Shown one piece after another: positions 9,692-17,821 of a stretch of DNA of 63,813 bases. Both the position numbers and the translations under genes were made by a program. The stretch covers positions 1-63,813 of the forward strand of contig NZ_FNCH01000027.1 of assembly GCF_900100705.1 (NCBI RefSeq), read 5' to 3'. The notes beneath the pieces were generated by a model. It searched no databases. It saw only the letters and a list, made by a program, of their open reading frames with translations, and was not told the origin of the DNA. Every line of letters begins with the position of its first letter. Positions within the stretch are counted from its first letter, which is position 1. This DNA is from Pedobacter terrae. Lineage in GTDB: Bacteria; Bacteroidota; Bacteroidia; Sphingobacteriales; Sphingobacteriaceae.

Positions 9692-10138
9692 ATGTTTAAC
9701 TATGAAATTGGAGGTAACGAGCGAAAAATTGATACCTCAGAAGCCTTCGCAGAGATTGCACATAACAAAACGCTTTTTGTACAGAAGCTTACTGATAACG
9801 AACCGATAAAACCAGAAAAGGTAGAAGGATTAAAAACGGTAAAGGAAGTATTTGCTCATTATAAACCGAATGTAAAAGTAGCTTTCGAAAAACAGGACGG
9901 ATCTACCGTTGGTGAAACCATAAACTTTAATGATCTGAGTGATTTTGGCGTAAAAAATATCATCAATCAAAGTAATTACCTTACCAATGTCAACATTGAG
10001 CGGGAGATGTCGCTTAATGTAATTAAACAGTTAAAATCAAACAAAACCTTAAAAGCTACACTTGATGATGAAGAAACCAAATCGGCGTTCATCAACGCTT
10101 TGAAGAACTTTGTTGATGAATTGGAGCAAAATAAATAA
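9692..10138 (+). CDS. tssB: T6SS sheath small subunit TssB
   Basis: The 148-aa protein has the TssB pattern: an early region with an acidic and aromatic core, KVAFEKQDGSTVGETINFNDLSDFG (the IxxxFxxLxDFxP-like motif that contacts TssC), and a C-terminal helix (SAFINALKNFVDELEQNK). TssB and TssC form the contractile sheath around the Hcp tube. It lies 86 bp after tssH and 18 bp before tssC, the usual order. The name is supported strongly by the adjacent tssC. Confidence 0.92.
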   Translation: MFNYEIGGNERKIDTSEAFAEIAHNKTLFVQKLTDNEPIKPEKVEGLKTVKEVFAHYKPNVKVAFEKQDGSTVGETINFNDLSDFGVKNIINQSNYLTNVNIEREMSLNVIKQLKSNKTLKATLDDEETKSAFINALKNFVDELEQNK

Positions 10139-10156
10139 TCTAAACGCTGAGAAAAC

Positions 10157-11545
10157 ATGTCAAATCCTCAAGAATTAAAAGCAGACCAAAATATATCCGA
10201 AGTAGGTTTTAAACCAGCAGAGGGTAAAACCATAGAAAAAACATCACTTAAGGATAACTTAGAAAAACTAGCCAGGGTTGGCGGTTTCGATTTGTTAGAA
10301 GCCACAGTTGATGGTCTTCAGAATTTAAATCCGGAAAGAAAAGCAAGAAAACAGATTTTTCTTACTGGCGATGAAAAGAAGAAAGAGCGCGAAGAGCTGA
10401 AAAAGAAAATCCAGCTTTGGATAGAAGTGCTTGAGTCTTCCAGTTCTGTTGCCGATATGGTAGAAAAAAGTACCGAAAAACTAAATGCCGCAGAAGAAAA
10501 CTTAAATAAAAACATCGCTACTGCCCTGGAAAGCACCAGAGAACTAGAGCAGGCTTACCGTTCGGTGCATTTATTCTATAAAAATACGGAGTCAGACAAA
10601 CTGAAAAATGTGGTGCTGTTAAATGCATCAATGGATCAGATTAAAGATCTTGATAATCCGCGTTTTATCGAATATGTAGATGATGAGTTAAAACAGAATT
10701 ATGATCGTTTAGATCTTCGTAATAACTATTCGTTAATGGTTGTTCCAGGTTACATGGGTTCTAATAAAGTATTAGAAAGATGGGGTAAGATCGCGCACAA
10801 CAATAAAGCGATGCTGGTAACCGATTTTGCCGATTTAGATCAGCCGGATGATGTACTCGATTTATTTACCGCAGCAAACTTTACCGGCGGCGATGCTTTT
10901 AGATCGAACGTAATCATGACTTGTAATTGGTTGGTTGGTCGCGGTAAAGTAGCAGAAGTGGGCGAGGAAGATGATCTTACTGTGCCAGGTTCGGCCGCTT
11001 TAGCGGGTAAAATGTATTATACCCTAATGTCGCAGGTAACGGCGGGTAAAAAACATGGTGCTATAAACGAGGTTGATGGTGTAAAATTCGATTTAAAGAA
11101 AAGTGAAATCTCTCATTTAGAACGCGTAGGTTTAGTGCCGATGGTTAATGAGTATGGTAAAGTAATGGCTTTCTCTGCTAAGACGCTGTTTAATGGCGAT
11201 AATATTGGTTTACAAACTTATTCTGTAGTACGTGTATTCGATTATATTACTAAAGTATTGTTCGATTTCTTGAACAGAAGGGCTTTCGAAAACTGGACAT
11301 CTAAAACCGAGCAGGACTTGCGTGGCCAGATTGTTAAATTTTTAGATGGTATCCAGGGCGCTGACCGCTTGATTGAGCGTTTTAAGATTATGCGTTTTGA
11401 AAGAGACGAGCAACAAAAAGACAGAATTCACCTTGATATCCACATTACGCCGTATTTTCCGGCCAAAAGTTTTGTGGTAAAACTAGACGGACATAAAGGT
11501 GAAGATGAAAGTACTACCTGGAGTTCAGAATATAATCAGCAATAG
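10157..11545 (+). CDS. tssC: T6SS sheath large subunit TssC (DUF5458 type)
   Basis: The 462-aa protein corresponds to the Bacteroidota TssC family (DUF5458). It has a variable, partly coiled-coil N-terminus (about 1-150, with many K and E), then the conserved sheath core (MVVPGYMGSNKVLERWGKIAHNNKAMLVTDF) and the C-terminal region PAKSFVVKLDGHKGED that makes the handshake fold with TssB. It polymerises with TssB into the cytoplasmic contractile sheath. It is the last gene of the structural operon; a strong hairpin terminator follows 18 bp after the stop. Confidence 0.93.
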   Translation: MSNPQELKADQNISEVGFKPAEGKTIEKTSLKDNLEKLARVGGFDLLEATVDGLQNLNPERKARKQIFLTGDEKKKEREELKKKIQLWIEVLESSSSVADMVEKSTEKLNAAEENLNKNIATALESTRELEQAYRSVHLFYKNTESDKLKNVVLLNASMDQIKDLDNPRFIEYVDDELKQNYDRLDLRNNYSLMVVPGYMGSNKVLERWGKIAHNNKAMLVTDFADLDQPDDVLDLFTAANFTGGDAFRSNVIMTCNWLVGRGKVAEVGEEDDLTVPGSAALAGKMYYTLMSQVTAGKKHGAINEVDGVKFDLKKSEISHLERVGLVPMVNEYGKVMAFSAKTLFNGDNIGLQTYSVVRVFDYITKVLFDFLNRRAFENWTSKTEQDLRGQIVKFLDGIQGADRLIERFKIMRFERDEQQKDRIHLDIHITPYFPAKSFVVKLDGHKGEDESTTWSSEYNQQ

Positions 11546-11563
11546 TTTTTGATAGCTGAAAAT

Positions 11564-11593
11564 AAAAACCCAACCCTAGCGTTGGGTTTTTTT
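11564..11593 (+). terminator. Rho-independent terminator of the tssO-tssC operon
   Basis: A perfect 11-bp stem (AAAAACCCAAC at 11564-11574, GTTGGGTTTTT from 11581) with a 6-nt loop is followed by seven T residues. It lies just after the tssC stop and separates the structural operon from the downstream flavoprotein and Hcp genes. Confidence 0.9.
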
Positions 11594-11668
11594 ATGGGGC
11601 ATGCATAACACTTAACAAATTCTTTATAATTTTGTAACGCATCGGCCCAATCAGATTAATCAAAAAAA

Positions 11669-12241
11669 ATGAAGCAAATACTTATCCTGAATGGGGATAT
11701 CGAAAAAAACGCATCTACAAATTTCCTGATTAACGCCTATAAGCAAGGTGCAGAAAGTGTTGGCGCTACCGTAAGGGAGTTGGCCATTATCGATCTGATT
11801 TTTAACTCGAACAAACTATTTAACAATAGACAGATTGCCGAGTTAGAGCCTGATTTGCAGAAAGCTTTAACAGCGATTAGGCAAAGTAACCATGTTGTGC
11901 TTTTTTGTCCGGTGTATGTAGATCATATTCCGGCAAAGATTAAAGGCTTTTTTGATCGTTTGTTTATGCCCGATCAGGTTTTTGCTACCCAACAGCAAAA
12001 TGTAAATAATGACTTTAGTGGCCGCTCTGGAAGAATCGTATCCATTTTAGACGAGGCTACCTTTAAGGAGTGGAAGGCAAATAAGAAGACAACTTACCTT
12101 TCTATCAAAAAATTAGTGTTTGAAAAATGTAAAATGAGCCCTGTACTTACCAATACCATAGGCGAATTACATTCTCTTGAAAATCACTATAGTCAGAAGT
12201 GGTTAGCTAAGATGGAAAAATTTGGGTCACAATTAATTTAA
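11669..12241 (+). CDS. Flavodoxin-fold NAD(P)H-dependent oxidoreductase
   Basis: The 190-aa protein has the flavodoxin-like fold of NADPH-dependent FMN reductases and modulators of drug activity: a first strand and phosphate loop (QILILNGDIEKNASTNFLI), a second flavin-binding segment (VVLFCPVYVDHIPAKIKGFFDRLFMPDQVF) and alternating alpha/beta pattern. It probably reduces quinones or flavins in the cytosol. It lies between the tssC terminator and the Hcp genes, and nothing in its sequence ties it to secretion, so it may be a bystander. The exact substrate cannot be told from sequence. Confidence 0.75.
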   Translation: MKQILILNGDIEKNASTNFLINAYKQGAESVGATVRELAIIDLIFNSNKLFNNRQIAELEPDLQKALTAIRQSNHVVLFCPVYVDHIPAKIKGFFDRLFMPDQVFATQQQNVNNDFSGRSGRIVSILDEATFKEWKANKKTTYLSIKKLVFEKCKMSPVLTNTIGELHSLENHYSQKWLAKMEKFGSQLI

Positions 12242-12587
12242 GATCGCCATGATCTGTGTTTAGCAGATATGCGGCAAACGAAAATTAATCATCAGATTGT
12301 CCTAAAATGCAACACTTTGTGTATAGTTGCTACAGTTTTGTAATGCATGTGTGTGTTAAAATGTATTTGTAACACTAAAGATATACTCGAATTTTTCCAC
12401 ATTTTTTCCACAAAACACCTTGATTAACTACGTTTTTAGGCCGTAAACGTGTCTTTTGGGTTTTTTGAGAATTTTATTACCGCTTATTACTGAGCTATAT
12501 ACAGCGGGTTTGGCTTGATATTTGGTTTAAAGATGATAGTAGCGGAGTCTACTGATAATCATTTTTTAACCTTTAAATTTTAAAACT
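12242..12587 (+). promoter_or_regulatory. 346-bp upstream region of the first Hcp gene
   Basis: No open frame of note. This long A+T-rich leader precedes a gene that is normally very highly expressed and probably contains the hcp promoter and a long 5' untranslated region. I could not place a convincing TAnnTTTG element. Confidence 0.35.
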
Positions 12588-12983
12588 ATGGCTTTCAAAG
12601 CTAGATTAAATTTTTCGGGCAAGGAGTACGATGTGCTTCACTGTGCCTATGCGTTAAACCGCGATGTAGATGCAAAAGGAAGACCTTCTTCCGGAGTTTA
12701 TGGCGGTACCATCGACATTGAGATCGAATCAACCGAAGACACCTCAATTATCGAGGCGATGGTAAACAACCAGTACAAACCTATTACAGGGACCCTTCTG
12801 ATCAAGAAAACCGAGGAAGATGCCAAAATGAAAGAAGTTCATTTCGAAGATGGCTACATTGTTAAATATTCCGAAGGGATCAACATTGTGGGCGATCACC
12901 CAATGACACTTAAATTCCAGATTTCAGCTAGAAAACTAAAATTAGGAAACGCAGAGCACCTTAACGATTGGCCGAAAGCCTAG
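12588..12983 (+). CDS. tssD: Hcp tube protein TssD (copy 1)
   Basis: The 131-aa protein is the Bacteroidota TssD/Hcp: MAFKARLNFSGKEYDVLHC, the signature KGRPSSGVYGGTI, and a C-terminal KLKLGNAEHLNDWPKA. Hcp hexamers stack into the tube inside the TssBC sheath and can carry small effectors in their lumen. The ATG lies shortly after a typical A+T-rich, SD-less leader. A second, closely similar copy follows 129 bp downstream, so the two may have separate promoters or distinct cargo. Confidence 0.93.
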   Translation: MAFKARLNFSGKEYDVLHCAYALNRDVDAKGRPSSGVYGGTIDIEIESTEDTSIIEAMVNNQYKPITGTLLIKKTEEDAKMKEVHFEDGYIVKYSEGINIVGDHPMTLKFQISARKLKLGNAEHLNDWPKA

Positions 12984-13112
12984 GCTAAGGTTGAGGGTAG
13001 GAAGGTAGAGGGTATAAGGCCTAAAACGCTTAACGCCATACACCATGAGTTTCACTCCGCTCCAACCGCTCAGCGCAAATCATTCATTTAAAAACATTAA
13101 AATTTTACTACA

Positions 13113-13508
13113 ATGGCATTCAAAACCCGTTTAAACTTAGGATCAAAAGAATTTGATGTACTACAGTGCAGCTTTTCATTAAATAGAGATGTTGACGCAA
13201 AAGGTCGTCCATCGTCAGGTGTTTATGGTGGTACCATCAACATCGAAATCGAGTCTACAGAAGATACTTCAGTAATAGAATCGATGGTTAACAATCAATA
13301 CAAACCACTTTCAGGCAACATCGTTTTCAAAAAAGGCGAAGAAGATGCAAAAATGAAGGAACTGTCTTTCGAAGATGGCTACATCATCCAATATAACGAG
13401 GGTATTGCGGTTAATGACAATACGCCGATGACTTTAAGTTTTGTGGTATCGGCGCGTAAGCTGAAACTAGGCAACGCCGAACACGAAAATGATTGGCCGA
13501 AGGCTTAA
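13113..13508 (+). CDS. tssD: Hcp tube protein TssD (copy 2)
   Basis: This second 131-aa Hcp is nearly collinear with copy 1 and shares KGRPSSGVYGGTI and the KLKLGNAEH-NDWPKA end. The differences are concentrated in the early strand (VLQCSFSLN against VLHCAYALN) and in the second half (IVFKKGEEDAKMKELSFEDGYIIQYNEGIAV). Lumen-facing changes between the copies could adapt them to different cargo, which is inference. A 12-bp hairpin follows the stop. Confidence 0.93.
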   Translation: MAFKTRLNLGSKEFDVLQCSFSLNRDVDAKGRPSSGVYGGTINIEIESTEDTSVIESMVNNQYKPLSGNIVFKKGEEDAKMKELSFEDGYIIQYNEGIAVNDNTPMTLSFVVSARKLKLGNAEHENDWPKA

Positions 13509-13533
13509 TCATTTTATGCATATCAATTAATTG

Positions 13534-13560
13534 ATACGCCCCGATTTTATCGGGGCGTAT
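13534..13560 (+). terminator. Terminator-like hairpin after the Hcp genes
   Basis: A perfect 12-bp inverted repeat (ATACGCCCCGAT and ATCGGGGCGTAT) with a 3-nt TTT loop lies 26 bp after the second hcp stop. The following bases are only weakly T-rich, so it may act as a partial terminator or as a stabiliser of abundant hcp mRNA. Confidence 0.65.
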
Positions 13561-13656
13561 TTAGTTCAAAGCGCTTCAGTTAATGTATAGTATATCTAAA
13601 TTATCATAGCAAGGTTGGGGGGTAGTCCCCGTCAGCTATTTTTATATTAAAGCTCA

Positions 13657-13827
13657 ATGATGTCTGGCCAAAGCAAATATATTGCAATAAAAAACACTTA
13701 CCTCCCTGGTAAAATGTTTGGTCCGTCATCCGCACACCAAAATCATCTGAACAGTCCTCGTGTAGAAATGGAATCATTTTTACTGGAAAAGTTATGCATT
13801 AAAACTCCGCAACTGGATTTAGCTTAG
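13657..13827 (+). CDS. Possible 56-aa small ORF before vgrG
   Basis: Inside the 347-bp gap between hcp and tssI there is one open frame of 57 codons beginning MMSGQSKYIAIKNTYLPGK and ending CIKTPQLDLA, closing 28 bp before the VgrG start. I recognise no family. It could be a real small gene, part of the vgrG leader, or chance. The rest of the gap holds only the hcp hairpin and A+T-rich sequence. Confidence 0.25.
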   Translation: MMSGQSKYIAIKNTYLPGKMFGPSSAHQNHLNSPRVEMESFLLEKLCIKTPQLDLA

Positions 13828-13855
13828 GGTAATTTTGTGATCAAGATTAATCAAT

Positions 13856-15718
13856 ATGGAAAAGAAACTCATTGCAGAAATCAATATAGAAGATAAGGAA
13901 ATTACCCATTTTGCTTCCTTTAGTCTCACACAGGCTTTTAACGAACATCATTATTTTGAGCTGCGTTTTAACCATGATCAAATGGGTGCACCGGGGCTGA
14001 TTACTTTGGATGATAGCCGCGATTTTGTTGGTAAAACCTTAACCGCATCTTTTGGCCATTCGCCAGAAGGTATGCAGAATTTTGTAGGTCTGGTTTCTAA
14101 AGTGGAACTTTCACAAAATCATGGTTACCATGGTGTTTTAATCGTAAGCGGTTATAGCCCGACTATTTTAATTGATCGTGGACCTGATCTGGGCTCTTAT
14201 CTGGATAAAGATCTGAATGAGATCGTAAAATTAGCTACAAAAGATACGCCTGCAAATGATTTAAAGGTAGTGGCCAATGCCACTAGAGGTACTTCTATTG
14301 ATTATATTATTCAATACAGAGAAAGCGATTTTGCTTTTTTGAACCGCCTTTCGGCCGAATACCATGAGTGGTTTTTTTACGACGGTAAACAGCTTAATTT
14401 TGGTAAACCCAACATACAGAAAGAAATATCGTTGTTTTACGGTAGGGATGTGCAGGAAATGCAATATGCCATGGAAATTGCACCGATCAAAAATAAGCGG
14501 TTTTCCTACAATCCAAAGCAGAACGAAATGCTGCAAAGTGAGAGTACAGGTAAGGTAGAAGGTACGCCAGATTTATCGCATGCCGTTAAAGCTTCAAATT
14601 TAACTTTTAGCAAAACTTTTAATCAACCTGCTTTAATCAGGGTTGATAATAACAACGATATCAAAAACCTGGTTGAAAATGAAGAAAAGGCCAATACCAG
14701 CGAACTTTTAAAAGTTACGGCCAGGGGAGATAACGCAGGATTGAGTATTGGTAGTATTGCTGAAATTACGATGAGCCTGAGAAAAGAAATGGCTTTTACC
14801 ACCGAAAGTTTAGGCAAATTTCTGATTACCAGCATTAAACACCACATCGACGAGAACGGTAAATACCACAATAATTTCGAAGGAAGAATAGCCACTACCG
14901 AACGTTTATTGGTAAAAAACTTTGAAAAACCACAGCCCGATATGCAGTTGGCAGATGTGATTGATAATAACGATCCACAGGGCCAGGGCAGAATTAAGGT
15001 GAAATTTAAATGGGAATGTTTAACCAACGATGTGACCGAATGGCTGCGTGTGGTTACGCCGAGTGCCGGTGTAGGTGATAGGGGCAATAATCGTGGTTAT
15101 TTCGCCATCCCAGAGATTGATGATCAGGTGATGATTGCTTTTGAAGAAGGAAATATTGCGCGTCCGGTAGTGATGGGGAGTGTTTACCATAGTTCCAGTG
15201 TAGATAGCAGCCCTTTAATTAAAAACCACCTTAAAAGTATTATTACACGAAGCGGTCACCTGGTTGAGTTCGACGATGATGCAGGCACACAGGGAATAAA
15301 GATTACCGATATCCACAACAACATCATCCATATCGATACCAAAGGCAATAATATTACCATCACGGCATTGGAGAACATGACTTTGAACTGCAAAAATATG
15401 CAGATTAATGTGCAGGAGAATATGGATGTGAGCGTTGGTAAAGATCAATCTTCATCTATCGGTAATAACCAAACCACCTCAGTAAATAAGGACATCAATA
15501 CAACAGCAGGAAATAATTATTCACTGAGTGCAACTGGAGATATCCAGGAAAGTTCAGATAAAAGATCAGAGTTTGTTACTAAGGATTTTGTAAGGCAATC
15601 TGAAACATCGAACGAACTTGCGAGTGAGATTTCGATGTTCAGTCAAAAAGAAAACATGAGCCTGCAGAGTGGTAAAACCGTAGAGATTAACAGCGCGGAG
15701 AAATCAAAATTATTCTAG
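13856..15718 (+). CDS. tssI: T6SS spike protein TssI (VgrG)
   Basis: The 620-aa protein has the VgrG layout: a gp27-like base (about residues 1-360, with YIIQYRESDFAFLNRLSAEYHEWFFYDG), a gp5-like OB-fold at about 363-450 (GRIKVKFKWECLTNDVTEWLRVVTP and ARPVVMGSVYH), and a repetitive beta-helix of short strands to the end (DVSVGKDQSSSIGNNQTTSV). No toxin domain is fused to the C-terminus, so effectors must ride as separate cargo. It trimerises as the puncturing spike on the Hcp tube. It is followed after only 2 bp by a 56-codon gene and then by the cargo island. Confidence 0.93.
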   Translation: MEKKLIAEINIEDKEITHFASFSLTQAFNEHHYFELRFNHDQMGAPGLITLDDSRDFVGKTLTASFGHSPEGMQNFVGLVSKVELSQNHGYHGVLIVSGYSPTILIDRGPDLGSYLDKDLNEIVKLATKDTPANDLKVVANATRGTSIDYIIQYRESDFAFLNRLSAEYHEWFFYDGKQLNFGKPNIQKEISLFYGRDVQEMQYAMEIAPIKNKRFSYNPKQNEMLQSESTGKVEGTPDLSHAVKASNLTFSKTFNQPALIRVDNNNDIKNLVENEEKANTSELLKVTARGDNAGLSIGSIAEITMSLRKEMAFTTESLGKFLITSIKHHIDENGKYHNNFEGRIATTERLLVKNFEKPQPDMQLADVIDNNDPQGQGRIKVKFKWECLTNDVTEWLRVVTPSAGVGDRGNNRGYFAIPEIDDQVMIAFEEGNIARPVVMGSVYHSSSVDSSPLIKNHLKSIITRSGHLVEFDDDAGTQGIKITDIHNNIIHIDTKGNNITITALENMTLNCKNMQINVQENMDVSVGKDQSSSIGNNQTTSVNKDINTTAGNNYSLSATGDIQESSDKRSEFVTKDFVRQSETSNELASEISMFSQKENMSLQSGKTVEINSAEKSKLF

Positions 15719-15720
15719 TT

Positions 15721-15891
15721 ATGGCAATTACAAAACAGTCAAACAATTTGAAAATCAAAGTGCGCTCTGATTATAGTATGGTTGTGGGGCAAAAAGTTGT
15801 AAAAATAGCCGATAAGCTAAATGTCGAAGCAGTACACAATAATTTGGTTTTGGCAAGTAACAAACAGGTTGTTGGCGAAGGAAATAAATAG
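15721..15891 (+). CDS. Small VgrG-linked protein (56 aa), unknown function
   Basis: An ATG 2 bp after the tssI stop opens a 57-codon frame encoding MAITKQSNNLKIKVRSDYS and VKIADKLNVEAVHNNLVLAS, ending 3 bp before the next ATG. The tight packing between VgrG and an effector gene, and a coherent basic, beta-prone composition, argue that it is real although very short. It resembles the VgrG C-terminal beta-helix in its alternating valine and asparagine pattern. It could extend or cap the spike, or help load the next protein. I know no named family for it. Confidence 0.6.
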   Translation: MAITKQSNNLKIKVRSDYSMVVGQKVVKIADKLNVEAVHNNLVLASNKQVVGEGNK

Positions 15892-15894
15892 GTT

Positions 15895-16854
15895 ATGGCA
15901 AATGTTCAATTTAATACATATACCCCACAAGTTAGCGACAATGATTTTGTTCCAATAGTTTCATTAAACCATTCTCAAGAGTTTATTGGATGCAAACTCA
16001 AAGTTCCTTCGAAGGTTAGAACTACAAAATTATCAGGCCATATCGACGAGAATAAAAGAAATCAACGTTTAGATGAAATTATACATAGTGAATCTATGAT
16101 GATTATTCGTGTTGATGTGAAGCAAGGAAGCAAAAAGGCAAACGATAATAAAGGATATGTAACGGTAAAGTCCAAAGGCTTGAAATTTATTGGCTCGGAT
16201 AACAAAACTGAAAATGCCAAGCACGAGATTAAACTAAAACAAGCCTATAATTCTATAATTACATTAAAGATAGCTGTTGAAAAACTAAAGGATAAACAAG
16301 AATATTATATCGATTTTTTTGCTGATGATGATGATTTATTCTTTTACACATTGAGTAATGTCTTCTGTGGTAGAATAAGTGTAACATATATAGAGCCATT
16401 GTTTTTTAAGATATATAAAAATTATCCAAAGCCTTATTCCAATAAACCTTGTACAGATGGACATTACAATCAATGCGCAATTAGAATGAGTATGGCTTTA
16501 ATTAACTCAGGTGTTCCTTTAACCGGTGTAGTTAATTATACCAACCCTGGTGGTTATCCGTATTGTACTCACAAGCATGTATTGGGAGCATATAATCTTA
16601 AAAAACACATTGATAAGCTAAGTTTTTGGGAGAAAAGAATACAGATAAACGGAACAAAAGAGAATGCTTATAATAAATTAAGTAATAAAAAGGGCATTTT
16701 GTACTTTGAAAATTTTAAAGAAGAAGTTAATGGGACTATGCAACGAAGAGCTGAATTCAGACACATAGAAGTTTGGGATGGCGTTAAACTAATTAGTGGC
16801 TTTGATGGGCAGATGTTTGATGCAACTGAAATAGTTTTTTGGGAAGTTCATTAA
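15895..16854 (+). CDS. Tae4-like amidase T6SS effector with N-terminal domain
   Basis: The C-terminal half matches the Tae4 family of peptidoglycan amidases (dl-endopeptidases): a cysteine motif NQCAIRMSMALINSGV (C194), the segment THKHVLGAYNLKKHI, the strand KGILYFENF, and a histidine motif RHIEVWDG (H290), with a final FWEVH. By analogy with Tae4, C194 and H290 form the catalytic dyad. Residues 1-175 are an added, beta-rich domain that standard Tae4 lacks. The protein begins with MANVQFNTYTPQ, matching another candidate effector in this window. It lies 3 bp after the small VgrG-linked gene. It has no signal peptide, as expected for T6SS delivery. The lipoprotein gene that follows is its likely antidote. 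Confidence 0.75.
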   Translation: MANVQFNTYTPQVSDNDFVPIVSLNHSQEFIGCKLKVPSKVRTTKLSGHIDENKRNQRLDEIIHSESMMIIRVDVKQGSKKANDNKGYVTVKSKGLKFIGSDNKTENAKHEIKLKQAYNSIITLKIAVEKLKDKQEYYIDFFADDDDLFFYTLSNVFCGRISVTYIEPLFFKIYKNYPKPYSNKPCTDGHYNQCAIRMSMALINSGVPLTGVVNYTNPGGYPYCTHKHVLGAYNLKKHIDKLSFWEKRIQINGTKENAYNKLSNKKGILYFENFKEEVNGTMQRRAEFRHIEVWDGVKLISGFDGQMFDATEIVFWEVH

Positions 16855-16864
16855 TCAAAGAATA

Positions 16865-17632
16865 ATGTTATTAAAAAAATATCAATTACTGATTGCTTTT
16901 ACTCTTTTTGTAGCATGTATTCAAAAGAATGTAAGAACTGATCGTAAAGATTTTAAGAAAACACTTGATATAAAGCTTAAAAACTTTGTAACAAAAGATT
17001 CTTTGCTTAATAAAGCAGCTAAAGCTAACAAACAAATAAAATCAAGTATTTGGATTAATCAAAACTTTAAAAAGTATCTTTTAGGCGATACAGTAAGTGT
17101 AAGCTCCATATTACCATTTACTTTGACTATTGAAAAAGAACGATTCTTTCTGACGTATAAATACGAAGGAGCCAAAATTTATTCTTCAATAAAAGACGGA
17201 TCCTTAAAACAGGTTAATGATTCAGTAATAAACATCCATATGAAAAAGCAAAATATTTCATTTTTGAAGACGGTTGCTGATGATAATGGAACACCAGATT
17301 TAAGCACTGAACTTAACAGAAGTATATTGGATTATAGAAAACTAACAGCAATAATTGATATAAATTCCAAGGATACCATTAGTCTCGTAGCCACTAAACC
17401 AACTTGGACGCACGAAGTATATTGCAGTACTAATACGCACAATTTAAAATATAAAATATTTTATTCATACCCAGTGATTTTTGAAGGAAATATTACCCAT
17501 TCAAAATATTATTTAAAGGTATACGGGTTATTGCCATTAGAGAAAACCTATGAATTGATACTGAAAAATAAAAAATATGAATTAAGAGATTTGGAAACTT
17601 CAAAGATTGTTTATGAATTTTTGATGCGATAA
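16865..17632 (+). CDS. Putative immunity lipoprotein for the Tae4-like effector
   Basis: The 255-aa product starts with a lipoprotein signal peptide ending in a lipobox (LFVAC, cysteine 18), so it should be anchored in the envelope facing the periplasm, where a peptidoglycan amidase would act. It starts 10 bp after the effector stop and is probably cotranscribed. No family is recognised; it is larger than the small periplasmic Tai4 inhibitors of Proteobacteria, so it may be an unrelated solution. The immunity role is inferred from position and localisation only. The gene is conspicuously A+T-rich. Confidence 0.5.
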   Translation: MLLKKYQLLIAFTLFVACIQKNVRTDRKDFKKTLDIKLKNFVTKDSLLNKAAKANKQIKSSIWINQNFKKYLLGDTVSVSSILPFTLTIEKERFFLTYKYEGAKIYSSIKDGSLKQVNDSVINIHMKKQNISFLKTVADDNGTPDLSTELNRSILDYRKLTAIIDINSKDTISLVATKPTWTHEVYCSTNTHNLKYKIFYSYPVIFEGNITHSKYYLKVYGLLPLEKTYELILKNKKYELRDLETSKIVYEFLMR

Positions 17633-17665
17633 CTAAGATTTTTATTTAGTTATAGTGATAAACTT

Positions 17666-17757
17666 GGAAAAGGTAAATCTTACACCTGTCTCCCTTAAAA
17701 TAAAGAAGTTAATTAAGCAATTAAATAAATGTAAGTGATTTGATTTAAATTGATCTA
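17666..17757 (+). pseudogene. Remnant of the 3' end of an immunity-type gene
   Basis: This non-coding stretch aligns, with a few small gaps, to the last codons and first downstream bases (26601-26693) of the exported putative immunity gene at 25731-26657. Shared blocks include GGAAAAG, TAAAGAAGTTA and GATTTAAAT-TGATCTA in the same order. By eye the similarity is about three quarters over some 90 bp. Here the reading frame is broken. It is most simply a leftover of a paralogous gene or a recombination scar from cassette exchange. Confidence 0.5.
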
Positions 17758-17821
17758 CTATAAGAATTACCCCTACTCAAGTAGCGTTTTTTAAACTAAA
17801 TCAGGTTATAATCGTGACAAA

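Noticed and set aside
14623..15087. 154-aa minus-strand open frame opposite vgrG
   Set aside because: Shadow of the conserved VgrG OB-fold region, composition unlike a real protein.
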